Assembly: GCA_021780095.1 (NCBI GenBank)
Contig: JAJXZK010000115.1
Span: 1-25,691 of the forward strand
Origin: Acidobacteriota bacterium
Lineage (GTDB): Bacteria; Acidobacteriota; Terriglobia; Terriglobales; Acidobacteriaceae
Direction of reading: 5' to 3'
DNA: 25,691 bases
Below are positions 1-7,575 of this stretch, piece after piece. The translations under genes were made by a program, and so were the position numbers. Each line of letters opens with the position of its first letter. Positions within the stretch are counted from its first letter, which is position 1. The notes beneath the pieces were generated by a model. The model worked only from the letters and a program-made list of their open reading frames with translations, was not told the origin of the DNA and did not search any database.

Positions 1-2
1 GT

Positions 3-416
3 TTGCTTCAGCCATCCGAATCCCTTTTCGACCAGCCATCGACGGCTCAGGCTGATGGCATAGCCTGGCTGCCGCGTCGTTCTGCGATCCAGGTTGCCCG
101 CATGGAGCAACAAAAGGTGAGCGCCATTGAGGATTTTCAGACGTATATCGTTCAGAAGTTGGATGTCTCGGCACGGATGGAGCTGTTTGTTCCTTCGAAC
201 TGGAGCTGGGACGATGACGCCGGCGCTACCGTGCGATTTTACGTGGATGGGCAATGCTTTGTACTAGCTCATCAGAACGAACGCTGTAACCTATTTCTCG
301 AAGTGAATGGAAGCAAACTCCCATTGGCATTTCTGCCGGATCAGAACAGGCAGCAGTTCACGGACCATCTGCTTGTTGCAATCGGTGATGTCTTGGAGCG
401 CACGAATTTGCCATGA
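3..416 (+). CDS. Hypothetical protein, probably 5'-truncated by window edge
   Basis: The open frame runs from the window edge to a TGA and gives about 137 residues. The first possible start (TTG) is at the very edge, so the gene probably begins upstream. I do not recognise the family. The product is soluble, with no signal peptide or membrane segment. It is rich in Asp, Glu and Gln and has several Trp and Phe residues (SNWSWDDDAG, RFYVDGQCFVLAH), suggesting a small alpha/beta fold. An internal ATG at about residue 34 (MEQQKVSAIEDF) could also serve as a start. It converges on the toxin-antitoxin pair to its right with a 66-bp gap. It may be accessory DNA, but nothing in the sequence assigns a function. 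Confidence 0.55.
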   Translation: MLQPSESLFDQPSTAQADGIAWLPRRSAIQVARMEQQKVSAIEDFQTYIVQKLDVSARMELFVPSNWSWDDDAGATVRFYVDGQCFVLAHQNERCNLFLEVNGSKLPLAFLPDQNRQQFTDHLLVAIGDVLERTNLP

Positions 417-482
417 GGCCGAGCCGAAGGTAGTCACTCATCGCTGCCAAGGCGGAGAAGGGACTACTTTATCGTGGGATAT

Positions 483-851
483 CTACAGGGCGATGCGCAT
501 CTCGAACCTCTGTGCGACAGGCTCGACAATCTGCACTACCCCATGTCCGGGATTGACCTGCTCACGCAGACGCAGCAACCCTAAGCCCTTGAGCCTGTTC
601 ACATCCCTCGTTACCGACCCTCTATTCCGGCCTAGTTCCTCGGCGAGTGCAGAAATGCTTAGTCGCTTCTTTCTGACCACCTGGCAGAGCCGGACTCGCT
701 GCACCGTCAGACATTCCACCATATCGAGCGGGTCGGCGAAAGTGATGATTTTTTCTGCCTCGAGCCGCTCGCCCCTTTCCCGCTTCGCTGCCCGGTCCAA
801 GGAACGTCGTACATGACCTTCAAATCCATCGTGAAACACCTTAGCCTTCAT
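483..851 (-). CDS. TumA-like / HVO_A0114-type HTH antitoxin
   Basis: This 122-residue protein resembles the HVO_A0114-type putative DNA-binding proteins that accompany TumE toxins. The N-terminal half (about residues 10-50) carries the family pattern of a basic helix followed by an acidic stretch and FADPLDMVECLT. The middle (about 60-95) is a winged helix-turn-helix: the segment ISALAEELGRNRGSVTRDVN reads as the HTH, and GLGLLRLREQ as the start of the wing. It lies downstream of the toxin gene and overlaps its 3' end by 11 bp, so the two are translationally coupled. The expected role is to neutralise TumE and repress the shared promoter. Family assignment is from remembered sequence patterns. 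Toxin-first order is common for this family. Confidence 0.72.
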   Translation of the reverse strand: MKAKVFHDGFEGHVRRSLDRAAKRERGERLEAEKIITFADPLDMVECLTVQRVRLCQVVRKKRLSISALAEELGRNRGSVTRDVNRLKGLGLLRLREQVNPGHGVVQIVEPVAQRFEMRIAL

Positions 852-1155
852 AGCTTCTCCTAAGCTCGTCAGCTTCTCGATAGAAGCGCTTCGCTTTTGC
901 CAAATACCCTATAAACTTTACCGGCTTCACATCGCCCATGTAATGGCGTTCGTGATTGCCATGTGCGTTATCGAAACCGAGTACGCGCCCTTTGTCGGGA
1001 CCGAGCCGATGCGGCAGGAGGAAGGGGAGATTGTATCGAACAATTTCATCCTTTTCATTCACCCAGACCTCTTCACGAAGAATGCCGATTCCACCGGCAC
1101 ACCGAAAACGAGTTTCGTAATCGGTGTCTTTGCGAAGACGTGCCCGCCTACCCAT
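841..1155 (-). CDS. TumE-family toxin (DUF6516-like)
   Basis: This 104-residue basic protein has the layout of TumE/DUF6516 toxins. A beta-rich N-terminus (YETRFRCAGGIGILREEVWV, about 13-32) is followed by an R/K-Y-N-L strand, and then by the signature block around residues 59-75 (GFDNAHGNHERHYMGD), which matches the usual Y/F-D-N-x-x-G-x-x-x-H-x-H pattern. The C-terminus is a charged helix (FYREADELRRSYEG). The start is an ATG at 1155-1153 on the minus strand. It is the first gene of the pair, with the antitoxin overlapping its end. Toxic activity is known for the TumE family, but whether this copy is active cannot be read from the sequence. All the family blocks I recognise are intact. Confidence 0.72.
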   Translation of the reverse strand: MGRRARLRKDTDYETRFRCAGGIGILREEVWVNEKDEIVRYNLPFLLPHRLGPDKGRVLGFDNAHGNHERHYMGDVKPVKFIGYLAKAKRFYREADELRRSYEG

Positions 1156-1171
1156 GGAAAATACATTAGCA

Positions 1172-1198
1172 CAGATGATGCGTATAAAGCATCATCTG
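1172..1198 (-). promoter_or_regulatory. Palindromic operator candidate upstream of the tumE-tumA pair
   Basis: A perfect 10-bp inverted repeat, cagatgatgc / gcatcatctg, flanks a 7-nt AT-rich spacer that reads tttatac on the minus strand. It lies 17 bp upstream of the toxin start. The spacer contains a plausible -10-like hexamer, so a bound dimeric HTH protein would cover the promoter. Autorepression through such a palindrome is usual for toxin-antitoxin operons. A good -35 box was not found. Confidence 0.55.
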
Positions 1199-1420
1199 CA
1201 AGCCCTTCAGGTCCTAGAATTGACAGTGTGTTTGGGCAACGGACTTGCCACCCCCCTTTGATCGACCTCGGGATAGGAACGGATGCAAGACGCGGAGTCA
1301 GCTCGGATGTACGGTGGTAAACTGGCACGTCGCATTGGACGCTACAGAGAAACGCTGCATGGGTTCGCATACCGGGCTTATGCCTGACGAGCTTGCAGCG
1401 TGAATTACGGGGGCCGAGAA

Positions 1421-2755
1421 ATGTACCCACATCGCCGTGATTTTTTGAAGATCATCGCAGGATCGGGGATGCTCGCGCTTGCTCCCCGGTGCGTGGAAGC
1501 TGAGGAACAGGTTGCGCGCGCCACGCGGGGAACTCCGCAGCCGCGGATCAAAGACATCAGCGTGATTGAATGCGAGCCCGACGGCGCCCGCTTGACGGTG
1601 GTCAAGATCACCACGGATCAGCCCGGACTGTACGGCTACGGTTGCGCCACCTTTACGCAGCGAGCCGACTTAGTCAAGCCTGCGGTTGAAAAGTATCTCA
1701 AGCCCTTCCTGCTGAATAAGACGACTGATCGGATTGAAGATATCTGGCAGTCCTGCTACGACAGCTCGTATTGGAAGAACGGCCCGGTGCTGAACAATGC
1801 AATCAGTGGCATCGATCAGGCACTGTGGGATATTAAAGGGCGGCAGGCTGGAATGCCCGTCTATCAGCTCGCCGGTGGGAAATGCCGCGAGGCCGTCGAT
1901 TGTTATGCCCACGCCAGCGGCGCTGAGTTTCAGGATGTGGTCGAGAGCGGGAAGAAGTACATGGATCAAGGTTTCCGTCACGTCCGCGTTCAGGTGGAGC
2001 TTCCCGGGATGGCCGGATATGGCGCGGCACAGTCCATTGACAAACGACCGCAGGCTCTCCACGATCAGCCGGTGTTCGAACCCGCCTATGCCATGCGCCG
2101 CAATTTGAAGCTGCTTGATGTCTGCCGCCGGGAACTGGGTGACGAGGTTGAGTTGCTGCATGACATGCATGAGCGTCTGACACCCAATCAGGCCGTGCAG
2201 TTTTGCAAGGAAGCCGAGCAGTATCGAATGTTCTTTCTTGAAGACCCGCTCTCACCGGAAGATCTGGGTTACTTCCAGCAGATCCGGCAGAATTGTGCCA
2301 CACCGATCGCCATGGGTGAACTCTTCAATAACCCGCATGAATGGCAGCCGCTAATTGAAGGACGGCTGATCGACTACATCCGCGTCCATCTGTCGCAGGT
2401 AGGCGGATTCACTCCTGGGCGCAAGATAGCAATCCTCGCCGAACAGTATGGCGTGAAAACCGCCTGGCACGGTCCTGGAGATGTTTCGCCGGTTGGGCAT
2501 ATGGCCAACGTCACGTTGGATCTGGTGAACTACAACTTCGGCATTCAGGAGTACTCCCCGTTCAATGAGCGAACGCAAGCGATCTTTCAAGGATGCCCAG
2601 AGATGAAAGACGGGTATCTGTGGGCAAGCGAGAGGCCTGGCTGGGGAATTGAGGTTGACGAGAAGGACGCTGCCAAATCGCCGTTTACGGCCAGCCCGTT
2701 GAATGGCGGCTGGGGAGTGATACGGCTCCCGGACGGTACAGTGATCAAGCAGTAA
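1421..2755 (+). CDS. Tat-exported mandelate racemase/enolase-superfamily sugar-acid dehydratase (ManD/RspA-like)
   Basis: The 444-residue product starts with a twin-arginine signal (HRRDFLKIIAG, residues 4-14) ahead of a hydrophobic stretch. An N-terminal capping domain (about 40-155) precedes the (beta/alpha)7-beta barrel. The expected metal ligands are visible: D248 in LLHDMHE, E274 in FFLEDP and E300 in AMGELFNN. H250 and H350 (AWHGPGD) sit at the positions of catalytic bases in ManD/RspA-type dehydratases. The C-terminal WGIEVDE is also typical. The likely reaction is dehydration of D-mannonate or D-gluconate to 2-keto-3-deoxygluconate, but specificity in this family is not safely predictable. 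I chose ATG 1421 over GTG 1400 because a G-rich ribosome site lies 7-8 nt before it and it begins directly at the Tat region. It converges on the UxuA-like gene. Confidence 0.85.
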   Translation: MYPHRRDFLKIIAGSGMLALAPRCVEAEEQVARATRGTPQPRIKDISVIECEPDGARLTVVKITTDQPGLYGYGCATFTQRADLVKPAVEKYLKPFLLNKTTDRIEDIWQSCYDSSYWKNGPVLNNAISGIDQALWDIKGRQAGMPVYQLAGGKCREAVDCYAHASGAEFQDVVESGKKYMDQGFRHVRVQVELPGMAGYGAAQSIDKRPQALHDQPVFEPAYAMRRNLKLLDVCRRELGDEVELLHDMHERLTPNQAVQFCKEAEQYRMFFLEDPLSPEDLGYFQQIRQNCATPIAMGELFNNPHEWQPLIEGRLIDYIRVHLSQVGGFTPGRKIAILAEQYGVKTAWHGPGDVSPVGHMANVTLDLVNYNFGIQEYSPFNERTQAIFQGCPEMKDGYLWASERPGWGIEVDEKDAAKSPFTASPLNGGWGVIRLPDGTVIKQ

Positions 2756-2794
2756 CGGCCAAATGTGCGTATCTGATCGGCGAAAGACCAGAAA

Positions 2795-3937
2795 TCAGCC
2801 AGACTTTTCAACCTCTAGGGCGGCCTGCAGCATGGCTTTCGCATAGGCAATGTCGTACACGTCGCCGGCAAACCCGCCGCCGCCCGGGTAGCCGTGAATC
2901 GGTCCGCGCGCGCGGTCATAATCAAGGGCGCGCGGGTGTTCCGGATAGAGCTCTCGCGAATACTTCAGCTTCACCAGCTCCCGCATCACGGCGAACATGT
3001 TCACGTCGCCTTCGTCGATAAATCCCTCGTCGTATTTCACGTAGGGCTTGGCCACATGAGGGTTGCGGTAGTGCACGTGGTTGATGCGGTCCCTGGAGCC
3101 GAAGTAACGGCACACCGCGACCGGGTCCTCGCCCATTTCCTTCGTGACCCCGCAATCGAATGTGATCCCGTTTGCCGGGCTATCGACAATCTCGATCAGG
3201 TGCTTCCATCCTTCCAGCGTTGCCATAATCTGCTGGGAACCGCGGCTGAGTGGGAAGGGCGGGTCGTTGGGATGAAGCGCCAGCCGCACATTCGCCTTTT
3301 CCGCGACCGGGATCACAGCCTTCAGAAAATACGTGATGTTGGCCCACATCTCGCTGAGGGTGTGCACGCCCTCAGCGGGGAGCGGCGGAAGATCCTTCAT
3401 GCGGCCGTAATCCGCACCTGTCAATCCGGCGCCGCCCCGGCCCACTTCTTCGTAGTAGCCTTCCATAGCGCGGTGCGCGTAAAAGTTATACTCGACGACC
3501 GGGATGTCCATCTTTCCCGCCGCCTGAATCGACTGCCGGACCTTTTCGATCTCCTCGCCCCGCCCCGGCCGGCCATAGATGGTGTTGGGAAAGCCATCGA
3601 TCATCAGGTTGCCCAGCGTCACACCCTTCGCCTTGAGTTTGTCGACCAGCGGCTGCAGCTCGCCTGTCGTCCACGGGAGCGACGGCCCGCCGCTCAGCAC
3701 GTGATACACACCCAACTGCACCACACCGCGAATGGCAGCATCTGTAACGCCGCCAGAAAGATTGATGCCGCAGGCAATCTTGGGTGTATCCGCGCTCTCC
3801 TGCGGCATACCATCGCCCAGCCACCATAGCTTCTCATGAGACTGCGCGGAGGCCGGGAACCTTAGCAACGCGGGTGCCAGGGCTGTCGCTGCCAGGCCCT
3901 TGATCAGACTTCTTCGCGAGATATCGGGTTTCAACAT
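2795..3937 (-). CDS. Tat-exported UxuA-type mannonate dehydratase
   Basis: This 380-residue TIM-barrel protein begins with a Tat signal (SRRSLIKGL, residues 7-15, then ATALAPALL). The residues that bind the metal in UxuA enzymes all appear conserved: H222 in LALHPNDPP, C262 in ITFDCG, H289 in NHVHYRN and D311 in DEGDVNM. The family's reaction is D-mannonate to 2-keto-3-deoxy-D-gluconate plus water, in glucuronate breakdown. E. coli UxuA is cytoplasmic, so the export signal is unusual. The end GPIHGYPGGGGFAGDVYDIAYAKAM fits this family's C-terminus. The start at 3937 has GGAG six bases upstream; the longer reading from 3958 lacks this. It is convergent with the ManD-like gene (39-bp gap) and downstream of the DUF362 gene on the same strand. 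Confidence 0.85.
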   Translation of the reverse strand: MLKPDISRRSLIKGLAATALAPALLRFPASAQSHEKLWWLGDGMPQESADTPKIACGINLSGGVTDAAIRGVVQLGVYHVLSGGPSLPWTTGELQPLVDKLKAKGVTLGNLMIDGFPNTIYGRPGRGEEIEKVRQSIQAAGKMDIPVVEYNFYAHRAMEGYYEEVGRGGAGLTGADYGRMKDLPPLPAEGVHTLSEMWANITYFLKAVIPVAEKANVRLALHPNDPPFPLSRGSQQIMATLEGWKHLIEIVDSPANGITFDCGVTKEMGEDPVAVCRYFGSRDRINHVHYRNPHVAKPYVKYDEGFIDEGDVNMFAVMRELVKLKYSRELYPEHPRALDYDRARGPIHGYPGGGGFAGDVYDIAYAKAMLQAALEVEKSG

Positions 3938-4118
3938 TGGAGACTCCATGATTTGCATCTGGTTTGCGCCTTGAATTCTTCCACAGACCTATCTCCGCGT
4001 CCAGGCAGGCTCGATCCAAGCCAACGTGTAGGATGGATCGCAAAGTTCGGAGAGAGAATCTATGGACAATACTGGCAAGGGCAGGCCCAGCTACAACGGG
4101 GTCGTGGGATGACGCGCT

Positions 4119-4140
4119 GTTCAGCTAATGTCGGCTGAAC
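4119..4140. repeat. Short inverted repeat between the DUF362 and mannonate dehydratase genes
   Basis: A perfect 7-bp inverted repeat (gttcagc / gctgaac) has an 8-nt loop and lies 60 bp past the DUF362 stop. No T-run follows, so it is either a weak terminator or an operator for the mannonate dehydratase gene. Nothing else was recognised in the 262-bp gap between the two genes. Confidence 0.3.
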
Positions 4141-4199
4141 TGCGCCCGGATCGGAGGTGTGCGCCTGGCGGCACCCCGGAAGAAGCTGGCCACGCACCT

Positions 4200-5357
4200 C
4201 TAAACTTTGCGGAACTGGATTCTGCCTTTGGCGATCGGAAGCCCGAGCACTTCAATGCGTTTCAGGTCGCGCGTGCCAATGCCCTGTTCCTCAGCCAGCC
4301 TCAGCGTGTTGTCGCAGTGTTCAAAGGGAGGCGTGCCTCGGTCGGCCATCGGATTGAAGCCCATCAACGCGGCGCAAACAGCATCGGTGGTGACGCAGTT
4401 TGTGCCCGCAATCAGCAAACCGGCAGGAACCGCCCGCATATGTTTTACCCACGGACCTTCCCCACCTGCTACGGTTTCAATGCCATCGACAATACTCAGG
4501 TGAATGGGCCGGGCTGCTACCAGATCAACGGTCACACGCGGGACGCGGTAGCCGGGGTCGCGGGGCGAGTGCGCGTCAAGCTCTGGCAGCGCGCTCCGCG
4601 AAGGCTGGCGGTTGCCGTTGTGCAGCATGGCCCGTGCTCCACCTGCCTCCCGACTCGGTTCATCCACCCCGGCAGTTTCGCCGTAGATTGTGGTAGGAGT
4701 GATCCCGAACAGGTTTTTCATTGCTCCTGTCAGGCCGGCTGTGCTGTGTTCCTTCAGCTTGGCAAGCGAGACAAAGACATCGCAGTCTTTGTAGGAGCGA
4801 TTCAGATCGTAGGCTTGAAACAACAGGCCTCCGCCTGGTACCCAAAGCCGTGTGTACTTTTTTGAGGGACCCGCGAAGTTCGTGTTCTCCAGCTCTACAC
4901 CCGAAGCGGCACTGGTGAAATCCGAGACCCGCCAGCCAGCCTGGGAAAGAAACTCCTCAAGCGTATGGGCCCTGGATGAGGTTGGACTCTCGAGCAGCCG
5001 TATACGGCGTGCTCCAGCGTTGCCAAGCAGGTAAACCGTGGCGCGCAAAACATGTGGATTCACCCAGTAGGTTTGCCCCTGTGTCATGCCTTTGAATCGC
5101 TGCGTCGAACTTCCCGTCACGTTAATCTTGATCGCCACGGTCTTGCCGCTGACCAGCTTTCGCAGGCCACCCAGTTGGTCGAACATTGTCGCAAGGGTTG
5201 TGACCACTTCCGGACCGTAGTTGGAACACCTGGCGACGGCGACAGGCGCCGTAGGCGCGGCTGTGGCGGCAAAAAGCCGGGTCGGCGCGAGGTATAATCC
5301 CGCCGCTGCGGCGCCCAATCCCTGGATCAGTTCTCTCCGGTTGAAGTCCCTTTTCAT
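4200..5357 (-). CDS. Tat-exported DUF362 domain protein
   Basis: The 385-residue product starts with a Tat signal (NRRELIQGLGAAAAGLYLAP, residues 6-25) and an Ala-rich cleavage region. The body is a DUF362 domain. It has a KTVAIKINV strand, then ANAGARRIRLLESP-like text (here GNAGARRIRLLESP), the segment VSLAKLKEHSTAGLTGAMKN, and near the end SIVDGIETVAGGEGP followed by LLIAGTNCVTTDAVCAALMG. These are the usual blocks of the family. The DUF362 function is unsettled; some members carry iron-sulfur domains, but no ferredoxin-type cysteine cluster is visible here. I chose ATG 5357 over the 46-residue longer reading because a G-rich ribosome site lies about 6 bases before it and the Tat motif follows at once. 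It may share an operon with the dehydratase to its left. Confidence 0.85.
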   Translation of the reverse strand: MKRDFNRRELIQGLGAAAAGLYLAPTRLFAATAAPTAPVAVARCSNYGPEVVTTLATMFDQLGGLRKLVSGKTVAIKINVTGSSTQRFKGMTQGQTYWVNPHVLRATVYLLGNAGARRIRLLESPTSSRAHTLEEFLSQAGWRVSDFTSAASGVELENTNFAGPSKKYTRLWVPGGGLLFQAYDLNRSYKDCDVFVSLAKLKEHSTAGLTGAMKNLFGITPTTIYGETAGVDEPSREAGGARAMLHNGNRQPSRSALPELDAHSPRDPGYRVPRVTVDLVAARPIHLSIVDGIETVAGGEGPWVKHMRAVPAGLLIAGTNCVTTDAVCAALMGFNPMADRGTPPFEHCDNTLRLAEEQGIGTRDLKRIEVLGLPIAKGRIQFRKV

Positions 5358-5704
5358 ATTGCCCCCTGTCCTTCCCAGCTTCGATCCTTGGTCAGATGGT
5401 AATCCGACTCCCGCCATTTTGGCTCGAATAGTTGCCAGTGTTCCATAATCCCAAATCGATCTGAGGAGGCAGGTGCGATGAGCAGACAGCCTCACCCAAT
5501 GCGCTCATTGGTCGGCGTTAAAAAAGCATGGAGCGCTGGTCGCGCCAGCAACTTAATCCAAACGCCATATCGCCAAGAGCGATTCTCGGTATACCCATCT
5601 TCACACTCATTGAGCAGTTGAATACCGCCGCCCGGACACTGTTTCAGAACCCACAGCTTGTGGAACAGCAAAACCAGACCTATCTGAGACTGATTCTGCT
5701 GGAG
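5358..5704. other. Gene-poor boundary between the DUF362 gene and the island
   Basis: This 347-bp stretch holds the upstream region of the DUF362 gene (minus strand) and, on the plus strand, only one short ORF, listed separately. I see no RNA gene and no clear promoter. The change from ordinary chromosome to the recombinase-bearing accessory region falls somewhere here. No direct repeat matching the tRNA-Asp fragment at the far end was found. Confidence 0.5.
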
Positions 5705-5710
5705 TTATGA
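5528..5710 (+). CDS. Small ORF or gene remnant, unrecognised
   Basis: A 60-residue reading starts at an ATG without a convincing ribosome site and ends 6 bp inside the recombinase stop, on the opposite strand. The second half (IFTLIEQLNTAARTLF, then LVEQQNQTYLRLILLEL) looks like amphipathic helices of a real protein rather than random translation, so it may be the tail of a truncated gene. An in-frame stop lies just upstream (5519-5521). I do not recognise it and would not assign any function. Confidence 0.25.
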   Translation: MERWSRQQLNPNAISPRAILGIPIFTLIEQLNTAARTLFQNPQLVEQQNQTYLRLILLEL

Positions 5711-6358
5711 AGCCTGTTTTTCAAGGCCTTCTGAAACACCTGTCGACGGGAGCTTTTCTGCACCCGAGGCAGGCGGGTGCAGCACGCGATGAATGGTGGC
5801 GCGGGAGACGCGATAACTCTTGGCGAGCTGGCCGAGGCTCTGTTCTTGAGTTCGATCCCGCAGGATCCCGATGCGATCGAGGTCGAGTGGTTTGCGGCCA
5901 ATGTGACGTCCTTCGAGCTTCGCGCGGCGCATACCAGCGCGCACGCGTCCGACGATAAGGCTGCGTTCCAACTCCGCGATACATCCGATGATGATCACGA
6001 TCGCTCGACCCAACGGGCCTCCGGTGTCGATCTGCTCTCGGAAGGAGATGAATTCGATGTTGAGGCGGTTCAGCTCGTCCAGCACTTCGAGGAAGTGTTT
6101 GACCGAGCGGGCGATCCGGTCCGAGGCCCACACCAGGAGCACATCAAAGCAACCGTGGCGTGCGTCGGCCATCATTTTGTCCAGACCCGGTCGCTTGGCT
6201 TTGGCTCCAGAGATCCGGTCTGTATACTGCTGGACGATTTCATAGCCGCGCTGCGCGGCCATCTGCTGGAGATCGAGCAGCTGCGTTTCAGGATGTTGGT
6301 CAAGGGTCGAGACTCTCAGATACAAGGCGGCGCGCTTCAGGAGGTATGGAATCAGCAT
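5705..6358 (-). CDS. Serine recombinase, resolvase/invertase type
   Basis: This 217-residue protein has the resolvase N-terminal catalytic domain (about 10-150). The nucleophile serine is in LYLRVSTLDQ (S17). Other family blocks are VWASDRIARS (about 76-85), EFISFREQIDTGGPLGRA (about 102-119) and the IAELERSLIVGRVRAGMRRAKLEG helix (about 127-150), then HIGRKPLDLDRI. A C-terminal helix-turn-helix (LAKSYRVSRATIHRVL) would bind the recombination site. Size and layout are those of small resolvases or DNA invertases of transposons, plasmids or islands. It catalyses site-specific strand exchange through a phosphoserine link. All catalytic blocks appear intact, so it may be active. It lies at the left of the accessory stretch, next to truncated genes. 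Confidence 0.92.
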   Translation of the reverse strand: MLIPYLLKRAALYLRVSTLDQHPETQLLDLQQMAAQRGYEIVQQYTDRISGAKAKRPGLDKMMADARHGCFDVLLVWASDRIARSVKHFLEVLDELNRLNIEFISFREQIDTGGPLGRAIVIIIGCIAELERSLIVGRVRAGMRRAKLEGRHIGRKPLDLDRIGILRDRTQEQSLGQLAKSYRVSRATIHRVLHPPASGAEKLPSTGVSEGLEKQAS

Positions 6359-6363
6359 ATCAC

Positions 6364-6376
6364 ATATCTGAGATAT
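6364..6376. repeat. 13-bp palindrome upstream of the recombinase
   Basis: The sequence atatct-g-agatat is a perfect dyad 5 bp upstream of the recombinase start, in an AT-rich patch unlike the GC-rich surroundings. Small serine recombinases often regulate their own promoter from crossover sites located here. It is a candidate binding site or promoter element, but only one dyad is seen, so a full res site is not shown. Confidence 0.35.
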
Positions 6377-6381
6377 ATTAA

Positions 6382-6735
6382 AAGACCAGATCGAACCTTC
6401 AAGGAGTCATTGTTAACACCCTCGATGGCGGCCTGGTCGCCGCTTTTGCCCCTAACTCGGGCATCCACAATGTAGACATCTGCGTCGCAAATGTCGCAAG
6501 CCAAGAGTTCCCCAGGGAGAAGGGTCAGTGCTTTCTCCATGGCTTTGACTTCTCCGGGCTCTCTGTGAAGTGGCTATCCGAACGCAATGTTGAAATCTCC
6601 TTCAGTTGCGGAAGAGTCTCGAAATTCTCGAACTTCGTCGTCATATCGAAGGACCAACCGACCCCGGTTGAGTTTCACGCAACGTTGAATGATGAGCGCA
6701 ATTCAACACCAAACAGCGCTTCTACGCCTCGATAG
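6382..6735 (+). pseudogene. 5'-truncated gene beside the recombinase
   Basis: An open frame of about 117 codons runs from a stop at 6379-6381 to TAG at 6733-6735, with no usable start codon for its first 60 codons. The translation looks like genuine protein, for example VNTLDGGLVAAFAPNSGIHN and then ISFSCGRVSKFSNFVVISKD, with alternating strands. It ends in a polar tail. The missing N-terminus and the break point right at the recombinase promoter suggest that the gene was cut when the recombinase DNA arrived. I do not recognise the family. Because a toxin-tip-like ORF follows, an orphan immunity gene is possible. Its last 47 bases overlap the next ORF in another frame. Confidence 0.5.
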
Positions 6736-7234
6736 ACTCACGGCAGACATGGGATGTCTCCTTGGCGGCAGCGTGGCCCCAAGTAAAACTGGCTGTTTTG
6801 CCAGAGGCGTAGCGGTCGGTGCCGGTGGCGCACTCCTTGTAGCTGGTGCCGCCGTTGGGGCAGTCGCTCTTGGTGCTCCAGCCGCCGTAGTAACTGGAGC
6901 ATTACTCCTCGCTGGGGGCATCGGCGGAGGTCTGACGGCTGCTTCAACATACAACGACATAAAAAGCGGCAACTATGCGGGAGTTGCCTACAATGTAGGA
7001 TCGGTTGTGGGCGGAGTGGCGGTTGGCGGCGCAGTCGGTGGGGCGGTAGGAGATAGCATCAATCCCCCTGCGACGCGCGGCTGGAGCATAGGCGGCGACT
7101 GGACGAACCGCTTCAGCCCCAGCTTAGGTTCAGTAGGAAGCTGGCTGGGAACTGGACCAGATGCAACAGCCGCAGGTGGATCTATCGCTGGAGCAGCTTC
7201 CAAAGTGGCATCCTTTTTGCGAGGTCCCTGTTAA
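6689..7234 (+). CDS. Gly/Ala-rich orphan toxin-tip-like protein (RHS C-terminal type)
   Basis: The reading gives up to 181 residues; an ATG at 6749 would give 161 and avoids the overlap with the truncated gene before it. The middle (about 37-120) is a strongly hydrophobic Gly/Ala/Val region (VAVGAGGALLVAGAAVGAVA and later GGVAVGGAVGGAVG) split by a soluble segment, TYNDIKSGNYAG. The tail, WSIGGDWTNRFSPSLGSVGS then WLGTGPDATAAGG, is soluble. Such Gly-rich pre-toxin segments with a short variable tail are common at the C-terminus of YD-repeat proteins. No core YD-repeat domain precedes it, so I read it as a displaced C-terminal tip. A small membrane protein gene follows 3 bp later, as an immunity gene would. 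This is inference, and no catalytic motif is visible. Confidence 0.5.
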   Translation: MMSAIQHQTALLRLDRLTADMGCLLGGSVAPSKTGCFARGVAVGAGGALLVAGAAVGAVALGAPAAVVTGALLLAGGIGGGLTAASTYNDIKSGNYAGVAYNVGSVVGGVAVGGAVGGAVGDSINPPATRGWSIGGDWTNRFSPSLGSVGSWLGTGPDATAAGGSIAGAASKVASFLRGPC

Positions 7235-7237
7235 GCC

Positions 7238-7549
7238 ATGATTTGGACTCTTTTGATTGGTGTTTGCTTTTTCACCGCCGTAGGTAGTGCATGGGATGCT
7301 GCGGCGGCGAAGACGAGTGTCGGCGGTCACGTAATGGCCGCCGTCGTCGGTCTAGTGCTCGGTGCGGCATGTGCCTGGTCGATGTGGCGAGTGGGAGAGG
7401 CTGCTGGAGGCCGTGCTTCAAAGCTACAATCCGAATCTCGGCAACGATGGTATATCCGGGGGATTTACGCCTCTTCACTCTTTTGGATTTTCATCGCGGC
7501 GGTCTTGGGGAGATGGGCAGCCGATGAACTGTTGAAACTACTTGCCTGA
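7238..7549 (+). CDS. Small membrane protein, candidate immunity protein
   Basis: This 103-residue protein has three likely membrane helices: about 2-18 (IWTLLIGVCFFTAVGSA), about 30-52 (GHVMAAVVGLVLGAACAWSMW) and about 78-95 (ASSLFWIFIAAVLGRWA). A positively charged loop (SKLQSESRQRWYIRG) lies before the last helix. The ATG follows the preceding stop by 3 bp, so the two are one transcription and translation unit. Small polytopic membrane proteins in this position often protect against a membrane-acting toxin. I do not recognise the family, and the immunity role rests only on context. Confidence 0.5.
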   Translation: MIWTLLIGVCFFTAVGSAWDAAAAKTSVGGHVMAAVVGLVLGAACAWSMWRVGEAAGGRASKLQSESRQRWYIRGIYASSLFWIFIAAVLGRWAADELLKLLA

Positions 7550-7575
7550 TATGTATACGACGCGGTTCGCCGTTT

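Noticed and set aside
2894..3829. Plus-strand ORF of 311 residues
   Set aside because: It is the antisense shadow of the mannonate dehydratase gene, whose active-site residues are clear; the translation is His/Arg-rich as expected for a shadow.
4128..4865. Plus-strand ORF of 245 residues
   Set aside because: Antisense shadow of the DUF362 gene.
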